The notes beneath the pieces were generated by a model. The model was given only the letters and a program-made list of their open reading frames with translations. It was not told the origin of the DNA and did no database searches. A stretch of DNA of 15,660 bases from contig DAVD01000025.1 in assembly GCA_002505405.1 (NCBI GenBank), forward strand, positions 3,045 through 18,704. The letters are read 5' to 3'. Source of the DNA: Candidatus Poseidonia alphae (GTDB lineage Archaea; Thermoplasmatota; Poseidoniia; Poseidoniales; Poseidoniaceae). Position numbers and translations under genes: made by a program. Below are positions 7,744 through 15,522 of the stretch, piece after piece. Within the stretch, counting starts at the first letter, position 1, and every line of letters begins with the position of its first letter.

Positions 7744-9390
7744 TCAAGCGAAGGGAATTGATATTGATTTGTGACTTTTCAAATTGATGATAGTCAACAT
7801 ACACGGCTTTGGCTGGAATCCGAGCATGCGCTGGTAGGATGTTTGATCCTGCCATGTGCTAGAGCAGACAAGTGTTGTACCTCTGAAGTCCACACATTCG
7901 TGACCATGAACGTGACCCGTGACAAAGATGTCTGGGACTTCCCGAATGACCAAGCCATCTTCGGGTTCGGGAGATAACGGTGTTTTTCCACCCCATTGGG
8001 GGGCTAAATGACGACGACGCAGCATTTCTCGCATGGCTTCAACGGGGTCAGCATACGTCACTGTTCTAAGGCCCGCTACGAAATCATCGATTGACTTTCC
8101 GTGGTATGACAACAACCGCACATCATGGAGGGAAAAGTCACAAGGATTACCAACAAATGTGGTGGTGTTGTAATCCTGCTGAATGTCTTTCTCAAAGGTT
8201 GGCTGCGGTTCAGCAGGACGTACTGCATCGTGGTTTCCAGGAAGCATGACGCACTCTACCCAATCGGGGAGTAATTCCAACAAACGAGCGAATTCAGTGT
8301 ATTGGGCAAAGAGGTCAGGAATGGCGAGTTCCTTGTCTTGCCCAGGATATATTCCGACTCCATCAACACAATCTCCTGACAGGATGAGGTACTTGATCGT
8401 CTTTGCAAGAGGGTCAGAATGGAACCAGCGAACCATCTTATGCCACTGCGCTTCAAGGAAGGTCTTCGAACCGACGTGAATGTCTGAGAGGAAGGCCACA
8501 CTAACACCTTGTTCAGCGCTGACTTTTTGATGCCGGGTTTCCAAGGGGAAATGGAGGTCATCCACATAAAATAAATCACCCGTTTGGCTGAAGGTCCCCG
8601 ATACGCCAAGCACATCATCAGGCATCAGTCCTGCCTCAAGTATCGCTTCATGGGCTCTGTCCCGGTCCTCTCCTTTTCGCTTTGTCAGAAGGCAGGTCAT
8701 TTCTCCAGTCTCATCTTCAAGGCCCCATATGAGGTGACCGTTTTTTGTGTATCTCGGTTCATTGACTAGACCAATTGCAGCGGCCTTGTTTTCATGTCCC
8801 TGATAGCGGTTGGTTTCAGCGAGTAGACGGGCAATTTCTTGGTGCTTTCGTGGAAGGTTTGAATTTTGAACGATGAGTTTACGGATACTTTTCAAGCGGT
8901 CGTTAAAACACGCTGTGATGTCGGACATTTTCCCTTCGGTAACAGAGTTTCCAGTGATGTCAAAGTGGACGGTAATGTCCGAACTCACATCACTGGCGTG
9001 TGTTGAAAAGTCGGATTGGTTCCAATCGGGAAGGTTGTTTCTGAATTTGATGTCCAAGGGTTTTGGCTCCTCAATCGGGGCCACGGTTCTTGCGAGGTCC
9101 GTTGGTGTTTGAGCTACAATTTGCTCAGGTCTCGATCGTAGAGGGACAGCTGTTGCTGCTGGTGTTGCTTTGGTAGAACTGCCGGAATGGCCCACTGTGC
9201 TGCTCACATGTTCGATCATGGCGGTGAGCATGGAATCGTTGAGGACGGATGAAGAATAATTCAATGGTCCTGCCGCAGCAATGACTTCCATCGGGTTGTC
9301 AAGAGCCATAAGTTGAGTCTTTATGGAAGTCATGGCCAACAATTTGTGCTGTTTGAGCAGAGCAGCGATTTCGGCCCATCCCTCACCCAT
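7744..9390 (-). CDS. polB: DNA polymerase D small subunit (DP1), 3'-5' exonuclease
   Basis: A 548-residue calcineurin-like phosphoesterase of the archaeal PolD small-subunit family, the proofreading partner of the DP2 catalytic subunit. Visible order: helical N-terminal region, a low-complexity linker (about 60-130), an OB-fold (about 200-290, including GHLIWGLEDETGEMTCLL), and the metallophosphatase domain. All metal-binding motifs are intact: LSDIHVGS (D303, H305), GDCVDG (D340), PGNHD (N386, H387), SYHG (H430) and TGHVHGHE (H493, H495). This predicts an active nuclease, unlike the degenerate eukaryotic B-subunits. I chose the ATG at 9390, which has AGGG 6 nt upstream; a TTG at 9417 would add nine mostly basic residues. 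The gene lies downstream of pncC on the same strand. No DP2 gene is in the window. Confidence 0.94.
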   Translation of the reverse strand: MGEGWAEIAALLKQHKLLAMTSIKTQLMALDNPMEVIAAAGPLNYSSSVLNDSMLTAMIEHVSSTVGHSGSSTKATPAATAVPLRSRPEQIVAQTPTDLARTVAPIEEPKPLDIKFRNNLPDWNQSDFSTHASDVSSDITVHFDITGNSVTEGKMSDITACFNDRLKSIRKLIVQNSNLPRKHQEIARLLAETNRYQGHENKAAAIGLVNEPRYTKNGHLIWGLEDETGEMTCLLTKRKGEDRDRAHEAILEAGLMPDDVLGVSGTFSQTGDLFYVDDLHFPLETRHQKVSAEQGVSVAFLSDIHVGSKTFLEAQWHKMVRWFHSDPLAKTIKYLILSGDCVDGVGIYPGQDKELAIPDLFAQYTEFARLLELLPDWVECVMLPGNHDAVRPAEPQPTFEKDIQQDYNTTTFVGNPCDFSLHDVRLLSYHGKSIDDFVAGLRTVTYADPVEAMREMLRRRHLAPQWGGKTPLSPEPEDGLVIREVPDIFVTGHVHGHECVDFRGTTLVCSSTWQDQTSYQRMLGFQPKPCMLTIINLKSHKSISIPFA

Positions 9391-9456
9391 GGTTGCCCTT
9401 GTGCGACGACGCTTCAAAAGGTGTGTGATGAAGAATGATGAAGTTTGAATGGAAAC

Positions 9457-10149
9457 TCATTCTTCTTCTGACCACTCGACGTCAGAACCCATTTCTTTGT
9501 CGGTGGCTGCTTGTTTTTCAGCCCAGGCCTCATCCTGCCACGGTGCTGTTTCCCGAGCAGCGGCGTCTCGGCGTTCGAGTTCGTTAAGACGCTCTTCCTC
9601 TTTCTTCACGGCCTCTTCCATTGCAATAATTTCCTTCGCTTCAGCTTCTTTGGCCTGTACCATCGCATCATCCCAGCAATGGATGGCTGTTTGCAAAGCA
9701 AATTGAACGAATCCAGATTTATTTTCGGCTCGTGTACCGCCAATCTGCGTGTGCAGAGCATTGGCCCAAGTACGTGATGCAATTCCAACATACACGGTTC
9801 CAACAGGCTTGGCTGAACCATCGTTATTTGGTCCTGCAATTCCTGTGATTGCGATTGCTATCGAAGCCTCTGCACGCTCACGAGCACCTTGGGCCATCTG
9901 AATGGCTACCCGGGCTGATACTGCGCCTTTGCTGTTGATGACCTCTTCCTCAACTCCGAGTTCTCCGACTTTTGCATCATTGGCGTAAGTGACCCATGAT
10001 TTCTTGAACCATTCACTTGCACCTGCAATATCGGTCAGAGTACTCGCCAACAAACCACCCGTGCAGGACTCGGCAACGGTGATGGTGTGACCACCTTCTT
10101 TGAGTCGTCGAACAAGGCGTGCAGCCGACGCTCGGATATTGTCATCCAT
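9457..10149 (-). CDS. pncC: Nicotinamide-nucleotide amidase (CinA C-terminal domain) with acidic coiled-coil tail
   Basis: Residues 1-160 match the CinA C-terminal/PncC family: VAESCTGGLLAS at 25-36, TYANDAK at 54-60, ITGIAGPNN at 101-109, KPVGTVYVGIA at 114-124 and GGTRAENKSGFVQFAL at 137-152. The family hydrolyses nicotinamide mononucleotide to nicotinic acid mononucleotide for NAD recycling. The N-terminal COG1058 domain of full-length CinA is absent, as in stand-alone PncC. About 70 extra residues (161-230) are highly charged and probably helical, ending in EWSEEE. This tail is not part of the usual enzyme of about 160 residues. The ATG at 10149 lies just before the domain, with GTGA 6 nt upstream. 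The gene is divergent from the tRNA and probably cotranscribed with the PolD small subunit. Confidence 0.9.
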   Translation of the reverse strand: MDDNIRASAARLVRRLKEGGHTITVAESCTGGLLASTLTDIAGASEWFKKSWVTYANDAKVGELGVEEEVINSKGAVSARVAIQMAQGARERAEASIAIAITGIAGPNNDGSAKPVGTVYVGIASRTWANALHTQIGGTRAENKSGFVQFALQTAIHCWDDAMVQAKEAEAKEIIAMEEAVKKEEERLNELERRDAAARETAPWQDEAWAEKQAATDKEMGSDVEWSEEE

Positions 10150-10201
10150 TGGTTCACGCTCAGCGCCGAACGGTTTTGAGGTTAACCCATTGAACGGACT
10201 C

Positions 10202-10210
10202 TTGAAAAAG
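10202..10210 (+). promoter_or_regulatory. Possible TATA box of the tRNA-Val gene
   Basis: TTGAAAAAG lies 21-29 nt before the mature tRNA start, where an archaeal box A is expected. The match to the TTTAWAWA consensus is weak, so this is a tentative call based mainly on position. Confidence 0.25.
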
Positions 10211-10230
10211 GAAGTCCAACAGGACCGTAT

Positions 10231-10303
10231 GGGTCTGTGGTCTAGTGGCTATGACACCTCCCTTACACGGAGTTGATCGAGGGTTCGAGTCCCTCCAGTC
10301 CCA
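10231..10303 (+). tRNA. tRNA-Val (anticodon UAC)
   Basis: A complete cloverleaf can be drawn: acceptor 10231-10237 with 10296-10302, discriminator A at 10303, D arm 10240-10255, anticodon arm 10257-10273 with loop CTTACAC and anticodon TAC at 10264-10266, and T arm 10279-10295 with a perfect GAGGG/CCCTC stem and TTCGAGT loop. The anticodon reads GUA and other GUN codons. Two weak spots are a T-T mismatch at the fourth acceptor pair and a C-T mismatch at the outer anticodon-stem pair. CCA is not encoded, since CTA follows the discriminator base. I see no intron in the anticodon loop. Confidence 0.93.
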
Positions 10304-10657
10304 CTACCACAAATATTGTTCAATGCCACCTGTATTTTGAGCGATAACCTTCGTAATTCCAGATTGCAGTTGAAGCCCCTCAGCATCGGTTTCCTCATCG
10401 ACGAGGAGAAGATGTACTGCTCTCATCCAAAGCCCATCTACTGGCGGTAAACCTCTGTGGTCAACGGCCACAAGGACATCTTCCAATTCGCTGAACATCA
10501 AGGCACCCGTTGCTTGATGCAATTCTTTGGCGCTCACGATGAGCCACCGTTTTCCTTGCAGTGCATCACGTGGAGATTCTCCAAGGTCTGCAAAATGAAT
10601 GACTTCCACAATCTCACATCCGATAGCGTAACAGAGCAATTGCTCCACCCATTCCAT
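10304..10657 (-). CDS. Uncharacterised 117-residue protein downstream of pelota
   Basis: I do not recognise the family. The ORF begins with ATG inside the 3' end of pelA (44-nt overlap, different frame). It is preceded by GGTGG 8 nt upstream on the same strand, a good archaeal Shine-Dalgarno, which argues for real, translationally coupled expression. The protein is small, soluble and acidic, with alternating hydrophobic stretches (KRWLIVSAKEL, EDVLVAVDHRG, VHLLLVDEE) that suggest a compact alpha/beta fold; there is no signal peptide or membrane segment. Its TAG stop lies directly against the 3' end of the convergent tRNA-Val gene. Without it the stretch between pelA and the tRNA would be empty. 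A spurious ORF remains possible. Confidence 0.62.
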   Translation of the reverse strand: MEWVEQLLCYAIGCEIVEVIHFADLGESPRDALQGKRWLIVSAKELHQATGALMFSELEDVLVAVDHRGLPPVDGLWMRAVHLLLVDEETDAEGLQLQSGITKVIAQNTGGIEQYLW

Positions 10658-11678
10658 TCAATTGGCCACCGTCATCGTGATCCGTTGAGCACTGAACCAG
10701 TGTCCCACCTAGACTTTTGAGCTGTGAGGTCCACTGCTCCCAACTCTTGCCGTTGATTTGGGCGGTTGCATCACGAAGTAGGTCTGCTGAAATCAGAAGT
10801 GTGTCTATGGCTCCCTCGTTCATGGCCTTGATCAGATTATTACTTCCATAGGCCACGGCACCATCGGTTGAGATTCGTTTCCATGCTTCTTCCAAGAGTG
10901 TGATTTCTTTCACCATTTGGTGTTCAGATAGCATCGCCCCTGCAAGCCCTTCACGTAAAACCTCATTGGCGGCGCTCCGGCCACCCATGCTGGTGGCGAT
11001 TGAGACCATGGTTCGCTTGTGTCCAGCCGCTTTGAGGTCAGCCATCACTCGGTCACGATTATGTCCTGGACCACAGATGACCAACGGCAATTCCTCGTTC
11101 AATTGTTGGGTTAATCCACTGACGACCGTAGCACGAAACTGTTGATTAATGCCTTCATTTTGGCGTAAATCTCCACGCTTTCCTCCACCCCGCATGGTCC
11201 ACGTTGCGCTTTCACGCAAACCTCGTCCGGTCACGAAGTACAGAATCATTTCATCCCCCTCGACAACCAGCAACGCCACCTGGCCTCGCTTGGATGCAGA
11301 TACGGCTTCAGAGAGCAAATCACGGTCCATTGCGCTGAATCCTTTGTTGGAGCGGAGGACGATATCATCTCTAATTTCAACCAAATGGGTGTGGTGGAGT
11401 CCAACATCAAGAGGTGCTTGTTCAATGATGCCGTGAACGCGTAGTGTGTCGGAAAAAGTTTGATGCTCAACGGATTGGACGTGGAGTTGGATCCACATTT
11501 TTTTGCGCTCCGATTGTTTGGAACGACCTCCTTCCTCGCCTCCTGTGGTTTGATCTCTGCGTTCACCAAGCATGGCGAATGAACATCCAGGGCGAACCAA
11601 TCGAGCCAAAACCCACATGTCATCAACCGACTCGACACGAAGTTTCCACTCATGCTGGTCCCGCTTGAGAATGTTCAT
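10614..11678 (-). CDS. pelA: Pelota (Dom34) mRNA surveillance / ribosome rescue factor
   Basis: A 354-residue protein of pelota type, which binds the A site of stalled ribosomes and, with ABCE1, splits them. The N-terminal start MNILKRDQHEWKLRVESVDDMW is typical of the family's Sm-like domain (1-130). The central domain contains SIATSMGGRSAANEVL and lacks the GGQ of release factors. The C-terminal eRF1-type domain includes AVAYGSNNLIKAMNEGAIDTLLIS and ends GGAIALLRYRM. The ATG at 11678 is chosen because upstream in-frame codons (to 11717) lie inside fhs and only add a non-conserved leader. A GGGTGA Shine-Dalgarno overlaps the fhs stop. It is second in a likely fhs-pelA-unknown operon. Confidence 0.95.
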   Translation of the reverse strand: MNILKRDQHEWKLRVESVDDMWVLARLVRPGCSFAMLGERRDQTTGGEEGGRSKQSERKKMWIQLHVQSVEHQTFSDTLRVHGIIEQAPLDVGLHHTHLVEIRDDIVLRSNKGFSAMDRDLLSEAVSASKRGQVALLVVEGDEMILYFVTGRGLRESATWTMRGGGKRGDLRQNEGINQQFRATVVSGLTQQLNEELPLVICGPGHNRDRVMADLKAAGHKRTMVSIATSMGGRSAANEVLREGLAGAMLSEHQMVKEITLLEEAWKRISTDGAVAYGSNNLIKAMNEGAIDTLLISADLLRDATAQINGKSWEQWTSQLKSLGGTLVQCSTDHDDGGQLNGMGGAIALLRYRM

Positions 11679-11682
11679 TGCT

Positions 11683-11688
11683 TCACCC
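11683..11688 (-). promoter_or_regulatory. Ribosome binding site of pelA overlapping the fhs stop
   Basis: On the minus strand GGGTGA contains the TGA stop of fhs and lies 4 nt before the pelA ATG at 11678. It decides the pelA start and implies translational coupling to fhs. Confidence 0.65.
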
Positions 11689-13398
11689 AAATACGCCCAG
11701 TAGATTTCCGTTTTCATCCATGTCCATGTCCAATGCAGCCGGCCGCTTTGGTAGGCCAGGCATGGTCATCATGTTACCAAGAACAGCGACAATAAATCCT
11801 GCTCCAGCATTGAGTCGGAATTCTCCGATTGGAATGGTAAAGCCTGTTGGTGCACCGAGTAAACCTGCATCATGCGAAAAAGAATATTGTGTTTTTGCCA
11901 TGCAAACGGGTAAGTGCCCGTACCCCCAAGAGCGAATACGGTCAAGTTCACGCTTTGCTTTAGCCGTCATCGATATTCCATTGGCTTTGTACATCCGGGT
12001 TGCGATTGCAGTGGCTTTCTCAACGACATCAACATCGGGTTTGAACAACGGCACGAACGGCCGTCCAGAGGCTATGTGATTTTGTACAGCCTTGACAACG
12101 GCTTGAGCCAGGTCTTTGCCTCCCTCTCCACCATGTGCGTGCACTTCTGTAATGCAAACTGAAGTTGCGCCACTTTCATGCGCTGCATCTCGTATTGCAT
12201 TGATTTCTGCATCGGTGTCGGATGCGAATTTGTTGATCGAAACCACTACTGGAATACCAAATGCAGCCATGTTCCTGATGTGTCGGTCGAGGTTCGTTCT
12301 TGCCCCCGAAACGGTCGCCTTCACGTTCTCTGCCTCAAGCGTAGCCTTATCCGGCCGAATTCCACCTCGGTCGCCAAATGCCCCTCCGTGAAGTTTCATT
12401 GAACGAACGGTGACGTTCATGACGACACAATCGGGCGCCTTTCCGGATGTTGCTGCTTTGATGTGCATGAATTTCTCTGCTCCCATATCGGAGCCAAAAC
12501 CAGCCTCAGTTACTACAAAATCAGCACTTGCCAGAGCCATTCGGTCAGCGATGATGCTGGAGTTCCCATGTGCAATATTTGCAAAAGGTCCCCCGTGGAT
12601 GAATGCAGGATTGCCTTCAAGGGTTTGAGCCAGATTAGGTAGGAATGCTTGTCGAAGCAAGAGAGCCATTGCCCCAGCCCCACCGATTTCGCTTGCCTTG
12701 ACTGGATTTCCATCCGTGGACGTGCCGACGACGATTTCTCCGAGACGCTTTCTAAGGTCTGCATAGTCGCTTGCCAGCACAAGGATGGCCATGACCTCGC
12801 TTGCAGCTGTAATGTCAAAGCGGTCCTCTCGGACCAATCCGTTCGCTGGTCCACCTAGGCCTACGGTGACTTGGCGAAGTGAACGGTCGTTCATATCAAT
12901 GACACGAGGCCAAGAGATTCGTGACGGGTCCAGTTTAGATTCATTGCCGTGCTTGAGGTGATTGTCGATCAGTGCAGATAGGAGGTTATGTGCAGATGTA
13001 ACGGCGTGCAAGTCTCCAGTAAGGTGGAGGTTGATGTCTTCCATCGGAAGAACCTGAGCGTGACCGCCTCCGGCTGCTCCACCCTTGATGCCGAAAACAG
13101 GCCCCATGGACGGTTCTCGAATGACGCATGTGGCCGCTTGGCCGATATGGCACAATGCTTGGGTGAGTCCAATGGTCGTGACCGTTTTTCCTTCTCCAAA
13201 CGGAGTGGGGTTCACTGATGTTACCAGAACTAAATTGCCTTGTGCTTTGTTGAATCGGCTCTTGAGCGCATCCCAGGTGATTTTTGCAACCCCTTGACTC
13301 ATGGGAAAAATCTCGTGAGAGGAGATGCCTAATTTCCACGCGATGGCTTCAATGGGTTCCATTTTTGCCGCTCGTGCAATCTCAAGGTCACTGGTCAT
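11683..13398 (-). CDS. fhs: Formate-tetrahydrofolate ligase
   Basis: A 571-residue enzyme that makes 10-formyltetrahydrofolate from formate, ATP and tetrahydrofolate, feeding purine synthesis and the C1 pool in the cytoplasm. Family hallmarks are present: the P-loop TPFGEGKT (65-72), EPSMGPVFGIKGGAAGGG (95-112), LTGDLHAVTSAHNLL, GGPFANIAHGNSS, TEAGFGSDMGAEKF, and the C-terminal TIPIGEFRLNAGAG and MTMPGLP. Length is close to the usual 550-560 residues, with no obvious missing block, so it should be active. The ATG at 13398 is preceded by AAGG about 7 nt upstream. The 94-nt gap to the flotillin gene is where its promoter should be. The gene is mainly bacterial in distribution, so an old transfer is plausible (inference). 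Confidence 0.96.
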   Translation of the reverse strand: MTSDLEIARAAKMEPIEAIAWKLGISSHEIFPMSQGVAKITWDALKSRFNKAQGNLVLVTSVNPTPFGEGKTVTTIGLTQALCHIGQAATCVIREPSMGPVFGIKGGAAGGGHAQVLPMEDINLHLTGDLHAVTSAHNLLSALIDNHLKHGNESKLDPSRISWPRVIDMNDRSLRQVTVGLGGPANGLVREDRFDITAASEVMAILVLASDYADLRKRLGEIVVGTSTDGNPVKASEIGGAGAMALLLRQAFLPNLAQTLEGNPAFIHGGPFANIAHGNSSIIADRMALASADFVVTEAGFGSDMGAEKFMHIKAATSGKAPDCVVMNVTVRSMKLHGGAFGDRGGIRPDKATLEAENVKATVSGARTNLDRHIRNMAAFGIPVVVSINKFASDTDAEINAIRDAAHESGATSVCITEVHAHGGEGGKDLAQAVVKAVQNHIASGRPFVPLFKPDVDVVEKATAIATRMYKANGISMTAKAKRELDRIRSWGYGHLPVCMAKTQYSFSHDAGLLGAPTGFTIPIGEFRLNAGAGFIVAVLGNMMTMPGLPKRPAALDMDMDENGNLLGVFG

Positions 13399-13425
13399 GA
13401 ACGCCTTTGCGTATCGTTGAGCCTT

Positions 13426-13441
13426 TGAAGCCGTCGCTTCA
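13426..13441 (-). promoter_or_regulatory. Palindrome in the fhs leader
   Basis: A perfect 6-bp inverted repeat, TGAAGC/GCTTCA, with a 4-nt loop sits 28-43 nt upstream of the fhs ATG, in the only gap between the flotillin operon and fhs. It could be an RNA hairpin or a protein operator. Chance occurrence is quite possible. Confidence 0.25.
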
Positions 13442-13492
13442 TCTTGTCATCGGGAGGCGATTTTCGCACCCTGTCAAGCCTGCGGAGGAGGT

Positions 13493-14887
13493 TCACTCTT
13501 CCTTCATGCTGCCCAAGTAATCGGGCAAGTCAACGCCAGCCATCTTAGCAACGTCGTGAACAGGAGGTAGGCTTTGCATCAAAGACGAGACAAAGTTGGA
13601 GGTTGAACCGCCGCCTTCTGCGTTATTGCCTGAATCCCAAACGGTAATCTTGTCAATCTTCAAGTTTGCAATGGCTTCAGTTTGACGTGCAACCAAGCCT
13701 TCAATCTTCTCAACCATCAGTAGCGTTGCAGCAGCCTTTGCGTCGCCACCTGCACTCTTGACGAGTTTTGCGTATCCTTCAGCCTTGGCTTCAAGAACAG
13801 CTCGCTGTCCTTCAGCCTCTGCGTTGTATGCTGCGAGTGTAGCGTCTGCAAGACCTCTTGCGATTCGGCGTTGGCGTTCTGCTTCTGCCTCTGCAGCAAT
13901 CTCGATCTGTTGCTTGGAAACTTCTTCACGAGCAATTTCTTCTGCACGAAGGCGTTGGCCTTCAAACTCATACTGAGCCTTTTCAATTTCTACTTGGGCG
14001 ACACGCTTTGCAACTTCAGAACGTTGGTAAGCGGACGCTTCACGTTCTGCAAGGTCTGCGTTGTATGATGCGATGTCAGCACGAGAAATGTTCTCTCCTT
14101 CGACCGCTTGTGCTTCTTGTTGTTGTACGAAAATACGTCGGTCGGATTCAGCGGACTTCTGACCCTTATCAGAGGCAGCTCGGTTCTTAGCGACTTCAAT
14201 CTCACGCTCTCGGTCTGCGATCGCTTGTCCAACTGCACCTTGGCGAGTGGCGTTAGCACGGTCGACGTCAGCAGATGCGATTGCCTCGGCTGCTGCCTTT
14301 GCACCGATGGACTTGATGTAGTCAGCCTCGTCAGTAATGTCGGTGATGTTGACGTTGATGAGGTAAAGTCCAATCTTGTGCAATTCTGTGTCCACGTTGT
14401 TAGCAACCAACGAAAGGAACGCTTCACGGTCCTGGTTGATTTCTTCAATGGTCAACGATGCAACCGTAAGACGGAGTTGTCCAAAGATAATCTCCTTGGC
14501 CATGTCTTCAATTTGAGGTGGTTGTAGGTTAAGGAGACGTTCTGCTGCGTTTTGCATGATGGACGGCTCGGTCGAGATACCGATGGTAAAGGTTGATGGG
14601 ACGTTAATACGAATGTTTTGTTGAGAAAGTGCGTGTTCCAAATTGATGTTGATGGTGAGGGGTTTCAAGTCAAGCATGGCATAATTTTGGATAAGCGGCC
14701 AAACAATTCGACCACCACCGTGGTAACATGCTGCGGCTCCTGATCCCTTGACGTTACCGTAAACGACCAGGATTTTATCCGAAGGTGCGAGTTTGTATCT
14801 GTTTGCTGCGATGTAAACGGTTGCAAGCAACACGAAAACAAAAAGTCCAGTTCCGATAAGTATCAATGATCCAACAATGTCTGCCAT
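13493..14887 (-). CDS. Flotillin-like SPFH/Band 7 protein
   Basis: A 464-residue flotillin-family scaffold of membrane microdomains. Residues 5-28 form one N-terminal membrane segment. The SPFH domain follows (about 30-190: KLAPSDKILVVYGNVKG, NIRINVPSTFTIGIS, LTIEEINQDREAFLSLV, LYLINVNITDITD). Then comes a long Ala/Glu-rich coiled coil (about 195-400), with the EA-repeat composition of flotillins, and a short tail ending DLPDYLGSMKEE. It follows the NfeD-like gene by 2 nt, with GAGGA 6 nt upstream of its ATG. This is the same pairing as the bacterial YuaF-FloT and YqiJ-YqiK operons, where the NfeD protein supports flotillin assembly. A role in membrane organisation or stress is inferred from the family only. 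Confidence 0.93.
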   Translation of the reverse strand: MADIVGSLILIGTGLFVFVLLATVYIAANRYKLAPSDKILVVYGNVKGSGAAACYHGGGRIVWPLIQNYAMLDLKPLTININLEHALSQQNIRINVPSTFTIGISTEPSIMQNAAERLLNLQPPQIEDMAKEIIFGQLRLTVASLTIEEINQDREAFLSLVANNVDTELHKIGLYLINVNITDITDEADYIKSIGAKAAAEAIASADVDRANATRQGAVGQAIADREREIEVAKNRAASDKGQKSAESDRRIFVQQQEAQAVEGENISRADIASYNADLAEREASAYQRSEVAKRVAQVEIEKAQYEFEGQRLRAEEIAREEVSKQQIEIAAEAEAERQRRIARGLADATLAAYNAEAEGQRAVLEAKAEGYAKLVKSAGGDAKAAATLLMVEKIEGLVARQTEAIANLKIDKITVWDSGNNAEGGGSTSNFVSSLMQSLPPVHDVAKMAGVDLPDYLGSMKEE

Positions 14888-14889
14888 AA

Positions 14890-15513
14890 TTATTCCTCTT
14901 CTTTTCTTGTGGTGGCTTTTCGGTCAAGGGGTGCTACGATGAGAATTTCTCCAATCGTGTCAACCACCTCAATCAATGAGCCGGTTTCAAGGGTTGCTGC
15001 TTCGTCGTCTGAACGAGCAGACATGGTGCGCAGCGCACCCTGGAATTCAACTTGTACTTGCCCGGGTTTGTTCGGGTCAATGCGACGGTAAACGGTCCCT
15101 CTGGCGCCAAGAGCTTTGTTATGGACTACGGTTCCGTCGGATTCCAAACTTTGCATGGCCTGGAATACTTTTGCAACGACGTACATTGAGGCTGTTCCAG
15201 CAGCGGTACCTGCTAAAACGGCCAGTACCGCATTGGTATTGTTTCCTGATTGGGATACAGCAAGTCCGAAAATTCCGAACATCATAATGAAACTGAGCAG
15301 ACCCTGTAAAGTGAACATATGGAACACGCCAGCGGCGTCCATTTCAAGGTCAAAGCCAGCGACTTCAAGCATTCCATCTGCGGCTCCCGTAAGCATCACG
15401 AGCACGAAGTAGAGTAGGAAAAGGATGGTCCCAATGATGGCGCATGCTGCAAAAAGAACATCTACACCCGTGATGCCTTCAAGACCGAAAAAACCGAGAA
15501 TTGAGTCTAGCAT
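14890..15513 (-). CDS. NfeD-like membrane protein with C-terminal OB-fold
   Basis: A 207-residue protein with three predicted membrane segments (about 17-43, 69-87 and 95-116) and a soluble C-terminal NfeD OB-fold domain (about 135-195). The latter has the pattern ALGARGTVYRRIDPNKPGQV, then ETGSLIEVVDTIGEILIVAP. The layout resembles short NfeD1b/YuaF/YqiJ proteins, which lack the ClpP-like protease half and are encoded next to flotillins. The flotillin gene begins 2 nt after its TAA, supporting a functional pair in the cytoplasmic membrane. The ATG at 15513 has GGTGA 4 nt upstream. The family match rests on the OB-fold pattern and on the neighbour. Confidence 0.82.
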   Translation of the reverse strand: MLDSILGFFGLEGITGVDVLFAACAIIGTILFLLYFVLVMLTGAADGMLEVAGFDLEMDAAGVFHMFTLQGLLSFIMMFGIFGLAVSQSGNNTNAVLAVLAGTAAGTASMYVVAKVFQAMQSLESDGTVVHNKALGARGTVYRRIDPNKPGQVQVEFQGALRTMSARSDDEAATLETGSLIEVVDTIGEILIVAPLDRKATTRKEEE

Positions 15514-15517
15514 CGGT

Positions 15518-15522
15518 TCACC
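15518..15522 (-). promoter_or_regulatory. Ribosome binding site of the NfeD-like gene
   Basis: GGTGA on the minus strand, 4 nt before the ATG at 15513, fills the gap left after the stop of the upstream gene. It supports the chosen start and cotranscription. Confidence 0.55.

Noticed and set aside
9391..9417. TTG start for the PolD small subunit
   Set aside because: Only nine additional residues, no ribosome site upstream of the TTG, and a nearby ATG with AGGG in front. It is not excluded outright.
10457..10720. 87-residue plus-strand ORF opposite the small unknown gene
   Set aside because: It is antisense to pelA and the 117-residue ORF, lacks a ribosome site, and looks like a composition shadow.
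11679..11717. Upstream start of pelota at 11717
   Set aside because: It would overlap the fhs coding region and add 13 non-conserved residues; the family normally begins near MNILKRD, and a Shine-Dalgarno precedes 11678.
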